NCBI GenBank assembly: GCA_016718825.1
Contig: JADKCL010000035.1
Coordinates: 11,326-75,325 of the forward strand
Direction of reading: 5' to 3'
DNA length: 64,000 nt
From: Bacteroidota bacterium
Lineage (GTDB): Bacteria > Bacteroidota > Bacteroidia > J057 > JADKCL01
Positions 61,555 to 64,000 of the stretch are shown one piece after another. How positions within the stretch are numbered: position 1 is the first letter of the stretch; each line of letters opens with the position of its first letter. The position numbers and the translations under genes were made by a program. The notes below the pieces were generated by a model, which was not told the DNA's origin, ran no database searches, and saw only the letters and a program-made list of their open reading frames with translations.

Positions 61555-63882
61555 ATGGATATCCTGCGCCACGTCCGCCGTTTGTTGTATGCCGTCGCCT
61601 GCTTGCTTGCAGGGTTCGGTGCTGCGCATTCGGTTCAGGCACAGGGGAAAATGGACTTGGGAACGGCGGTCTTCAACAAGCTCAACGAAGTCCGGGACAG
61701 CTTGCACCTCCCTCGTTTTCAACGGGATGCGGCGCTTGACAAGGCAGCTTTGATGCAGGCCGAATGGTGCACAAATCAGGATTCTTTGATGCACGACCAA
61801 CTGGGAAAACGCAGCACGAATTCGGTAACCAACCGCGTAGCATTGTCCCGCGGGACGCACAACGGCTTGGCAGAGAACGTGATGTTCATCCATCCGACGC
61901 CCAAACTCACGGCTTCGGAATGGGGAGCCCACGCTGCGGATCATACAATGTTTGACAAGGCGCTCGCTGCGAATCTGGCGAATCCGGATCATCGTTTCGT
62001 CGGCATTGGGGTTTATTTCCAGAAGAAAACCATGCGCCTGACCGTCTGTCAAGTGTTTGCCACGGCAGTCTGGGTGCCGCCGGCAAAGGTCAAACTCAAC
62101 CGCCATGCCTTCGGAATTCGGCCCAAAGAGGATAAAATCTGCAAATCCTGCGACAAACATCCGGGATTGCAGGTCGATTTCACCTACGGATGGGGGACGG
62201 AACCTCCGAAAAAGGACAATGCCACAAAGACAAAATTGGCATTCTTCCACCGCCTTTACACGATGCCCAAGGACTTGCTCAAAAAACCGAATGGCAAGGT
62301 GGCGCCCGATATTGTGTACCGTGCCCAATTCCCTTGCGACGGCCCCAATCAATTGCATGGTTCGCCTTATCACGACGGCTATTTGCGCCGCCCGCATGGC
62401 TGGGGATTTATGGCGCTGCGGCACAATCGGCCCACGAAAAAGAAAGATAAATCCCTCTTGGTGAACACGCACAGCTTGCAAGTGATGGATCCGGATAGTT
62501 TTCAGATCAATACGGTGATCACCAAGAAGGGGCGCTACTGCAAATATGGAATTCCATTCAGCATTTTGCAGCAACATCTCGGCCCTTTTGACTACGAATT
62601 TGCGCCTGACACGATTCCTTTTGGACTGCAACAACAATGGCGAAGGAAGCAGTTGACGTTCAAGGTTCCGTTTCAAAAAGGCTTGGCTAAACCCGATTCG
62701 CTGAGTCTAATTCCCTTGCTCGACAGCCTACGGCAACCCGGCGCGGAGATTGTGAGCGTGCGCATCCGGGGATATGCGAGCGTGGAAGGCACTTTGGAAA
62801 TCAATCAGGACCTGTACAATCGCAGGGCCAAAAGCATCCTTGACCGAATTCAGCAATTGCAAAAACAGACGGTACGCATGACAAGCAGCGCGGCCGAAAA
62901 TTGGCCTGACTTCCGCAAGGACATCAAGGGCACCAAATGGGCGAAGCTGTTGAAGCGCAGCAATGAGCAGATTCGGGATACCCTGACGAAGGACAAGGTG
63001 CTGCTTGCTGCGCTCGAACCGATTTTGTCCAAGCACCGCTACGCAAGTGTGGAGATTGACCTTCGCTTCGAATTGGACAATAGCATCAACAACAGCAAGT
63101 TAAGTGACAGCCTTCGGAATGCGCTGACCGCCAACAATTATGCTGCCGCCCACGCCGTACAAAGCGAAATGTGGCGCAGAATGGACAACGGGACTTATTC
63201 GGCAGACACAATATTAGGGTTCTATTTTCCCCGCGTCGAAGGCTGTCTGCCGATGATTCACAACCAATATTGCCTCAAAGAACGGTTGGGAAAAGGCTTC
63301 CAAGACGATACAAGCGACCGCATTGCCGCGATTTCCAAGACGTATCCCTGGTTTCAGGCGCGCTTGCTCTTGGCCATGAGCATCGCTGCAAACCGTCCGC
63401 TGTTGTGCGTGCCGTTTCCGACTTGGTTATTGCGCAAGATTCAAGACCTGAAAAAGCGCAAAGTTCCCGAGGAATTGACGCGCAAAATGGAGCTCAATTA
63501 TTATACCGGGCTCGCATGGTACCAAAGCCAACAAGGCGAATTGGACCGCAAACTGCTGAAGGAAGTGCAATCGCGGTATGCAGCAGACAGTCTCAACGCT
63601 GAGAAGGCCTATCATTTGGGCATGTATTTCAACCGTTGCCGTGCAGTGGACGCCACGGTGACGTTGATTCGCCCCTTCATGAAACCGGGATTGTACACGG
63701 AGGACTTGGTCTTCCTCTACGCTTGGTCGGCAGCCTATACGCGGGAAATGGTAAGTGAGGACGAATGGCTGGGATGGATGGAGAAGGCCCATGCGATGAA
63801 TCCGGAAAGGTGGAGGGCGTTGGTGGATCGGGATTGGCAGTTGCTGCGGTGGGAGCGGTTGAAGGGGTTGTATTGTCAGTGA
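61555..63882 (+). CDS. Secreted CAP-domain protein with an OmpA-like segment
   Basis: 775 residues from ATG 61555. A signal peptide (LLAGFGAAHSVQAQ) is followed by a CAP/SCP domain (about 30-165): FNKLNEVRDSLHLPRFQRDAALDKAAL, EWCTNQDSLMHD, THNGLAENVMF and ADHRFVGIGVY with the His residues of the cleft. A middle beta-rich region follows. Near residue 405 an OmpA-like pattern appears (VSVRIRGYASVEG, NRRAKSILDRIQQL). The C-terminal 250 residues are helical. It probably acts at the outer membrane or cell wall. The substrate is unknown. Confidence 0.8.
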   Translation: MDILRHVRRLLYAVACLLAGFGAAHSVQAQGKMDLGTAVFNKLNEVRDSLHLPRFQRDAALDKAALMQAEWCTNQDSLMHDQLGKRSTNSVTNRVALSRGTHNGLAENVMFIHPTPKLTASEWGAHAADHTMFDKALAANLANPDHRFVGIGVYFQKKTMRLTVCQVFATAVWVPPAKVKLNRHAFGIRPKEDKICKSCDKHPGLQVDFTYGWGTEPPKKDNATKTKLAFFHRLYTMPKDLLKKPNGKVAPDIVYRAQFPCDGPNQLHGSPYHDGYLRRPHGWGFMALRHNRPTKKKDKSLLVNTHSLQVMDPDSFQINTVITKKGRYCKYGIPFSILQQHLGPFDYEFAPDTIPFGLQQQWRRKQLTFKVPFQKGLAKPDSLSLIPLLDSLRQPGAEIVSVRIRGYASVEGTLEINQDLYNRRAKSILDRIQQLQKQTVRMTSSAAENWPDFRKDIKGTKWAKLLKRSNEQIRDTLTKDKVLLAALEPILSKHRYASVEIDLRFELDNSINNSKLSDSLRNALTANNYAAAHAVQSEMWRRMDNGTYSADTILGFYFPRVEGCLPMIHNQYCLKERLGKGFQDDTSDRIAAISKTYPWFQARLLLAMSIAANRPLLCVPFPTWLLRKIQDLKKRKVPEELTRKMELNYYTGLAWYQSQQGELDRKLLKEVQSRYAADSLNAEKAYHLGMYFNRCRAVDATVTLIRPFMKPGLYTEDLVFLYAWSAAYTREMVSEDEWLGWMEKAHAMNPERWRALVDRDWQLLRWERLKGLYCQ

Positions 63883-63883
63883 G

Positions 63884-63927
63884 CAGAATCTGAATCAGAA
63901 TTTACGGAATTTACAGAATTTCCAGAA
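63884..63927 (-). repeat. ATTCTGTAA short tandem repeat in inverse orientation
   Basis: Read on the minus strand, this is a run of ATTCTGTAA-like units (AATTTACAG on the plus strand with CGGAATTTA variants). It is the same family as the copies near 13436 and 13593, on the opposite strand. It begins two bases after the CAP-gene stop. Confidence 0.65.
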
Positions 63928-64000
63928 GCAGGTTTGGTGTTGCATTGGAGCCGAATCTTTAGATCAGCGAAGGTAATTTGGAGAATTGCACTTTGTGTTG

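Overview
The window looks like chromosomal DNA of a Bacteroidota bacterium, possibly from the Saprospiria/Chitinophagia side; that finer placement is weak. The evidence is type IX secretion (T9SS) sorting domains on two secreted proteins, a Bacteroidota-type split KdpD system, a CusA-TolC fusion next to a DUF6660-like protein, LytS/LytTR regulators with a beta-propeller sensor, and few Shine-Dalgarno sites. G+C is roughly even through most of the window, with one clearly A+T-rich patch (about 34.67-36.06 kb). I saw no rRNA, tRNA, CRISPR array, transposase, integrase or replication origin.

Layout. 0-10.2 kb: a potassium-uptake locus with a sigma54-type response regulator, a small hydrophobic ORF, kdpF, kdpA, kdpB, kdpC, an outer-membrane porin, a KdpD sensor module without kinase, and a separate histidine kinase. 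10.3-13.6 kb: an epimerase, a small beta-barrel protein and two gene-poor stretches with short repeats. 13.6-24.1 kb: a metal/redox stress block made of an OmpR-type two-component pair, a rubrerythrin-like lipoprotein, a small membrane protein, a c-type-cytochrome-like lipoprotein, a His/Cys-rich secreted protein, a CusA-type pump fused to a TolC-type channel, and the periplasmic adaptor, closed by a strong terminator. 24.3-29.9 kb: a 1273-residue T9SS surface protein with an internal duplication, then a nucleoside transporter. 30.3-36.3 kb: the least explained part, with a 1446-residue protein of no recognised family, a 347-residue A+T-rich partner, and two small same-frame ORFs facing them. 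36.3-38.9 kb: an Mla-type lipid transport operon (mlaE-F-D). 39.1-43.3 kb: a truncated receiver gene and a LytS/LytTR pair. 43.4-51.8 kb: fmt, small membrane and secreted proteins, a T9SS esterase, a LolA-like protein, a geranylgeranyl-reductase-type flavoprotein, fabG and a VWA-like membrane protein. 51.8-57.6 kb: a HemJ-like protein, a seven-heme cytochrome/TPR lipoprotein whose start lies in a dispersed repeat, a peptidoglycan-binding protein with a clan-CD-peptidase-like half, and hemN. 57.8-63.9 kb: an AI-2E-type transporter, small membrane proteins, a second geranylgeranyl-reductase-type flavoprotein and a CAP/OmpA-like protein.

Functional links. Kdp genes, porin and split sensor form one potassium-limitation unit. 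The 13.6-24.1 kb genes plausibly form one envelope metal-stress regulon. HemJ, HemN and the multiheme cytochrome share heme as a theme. The best candidates for something undescribed are the 30.3-36.3 kb locus and the protein at 54666-55952.
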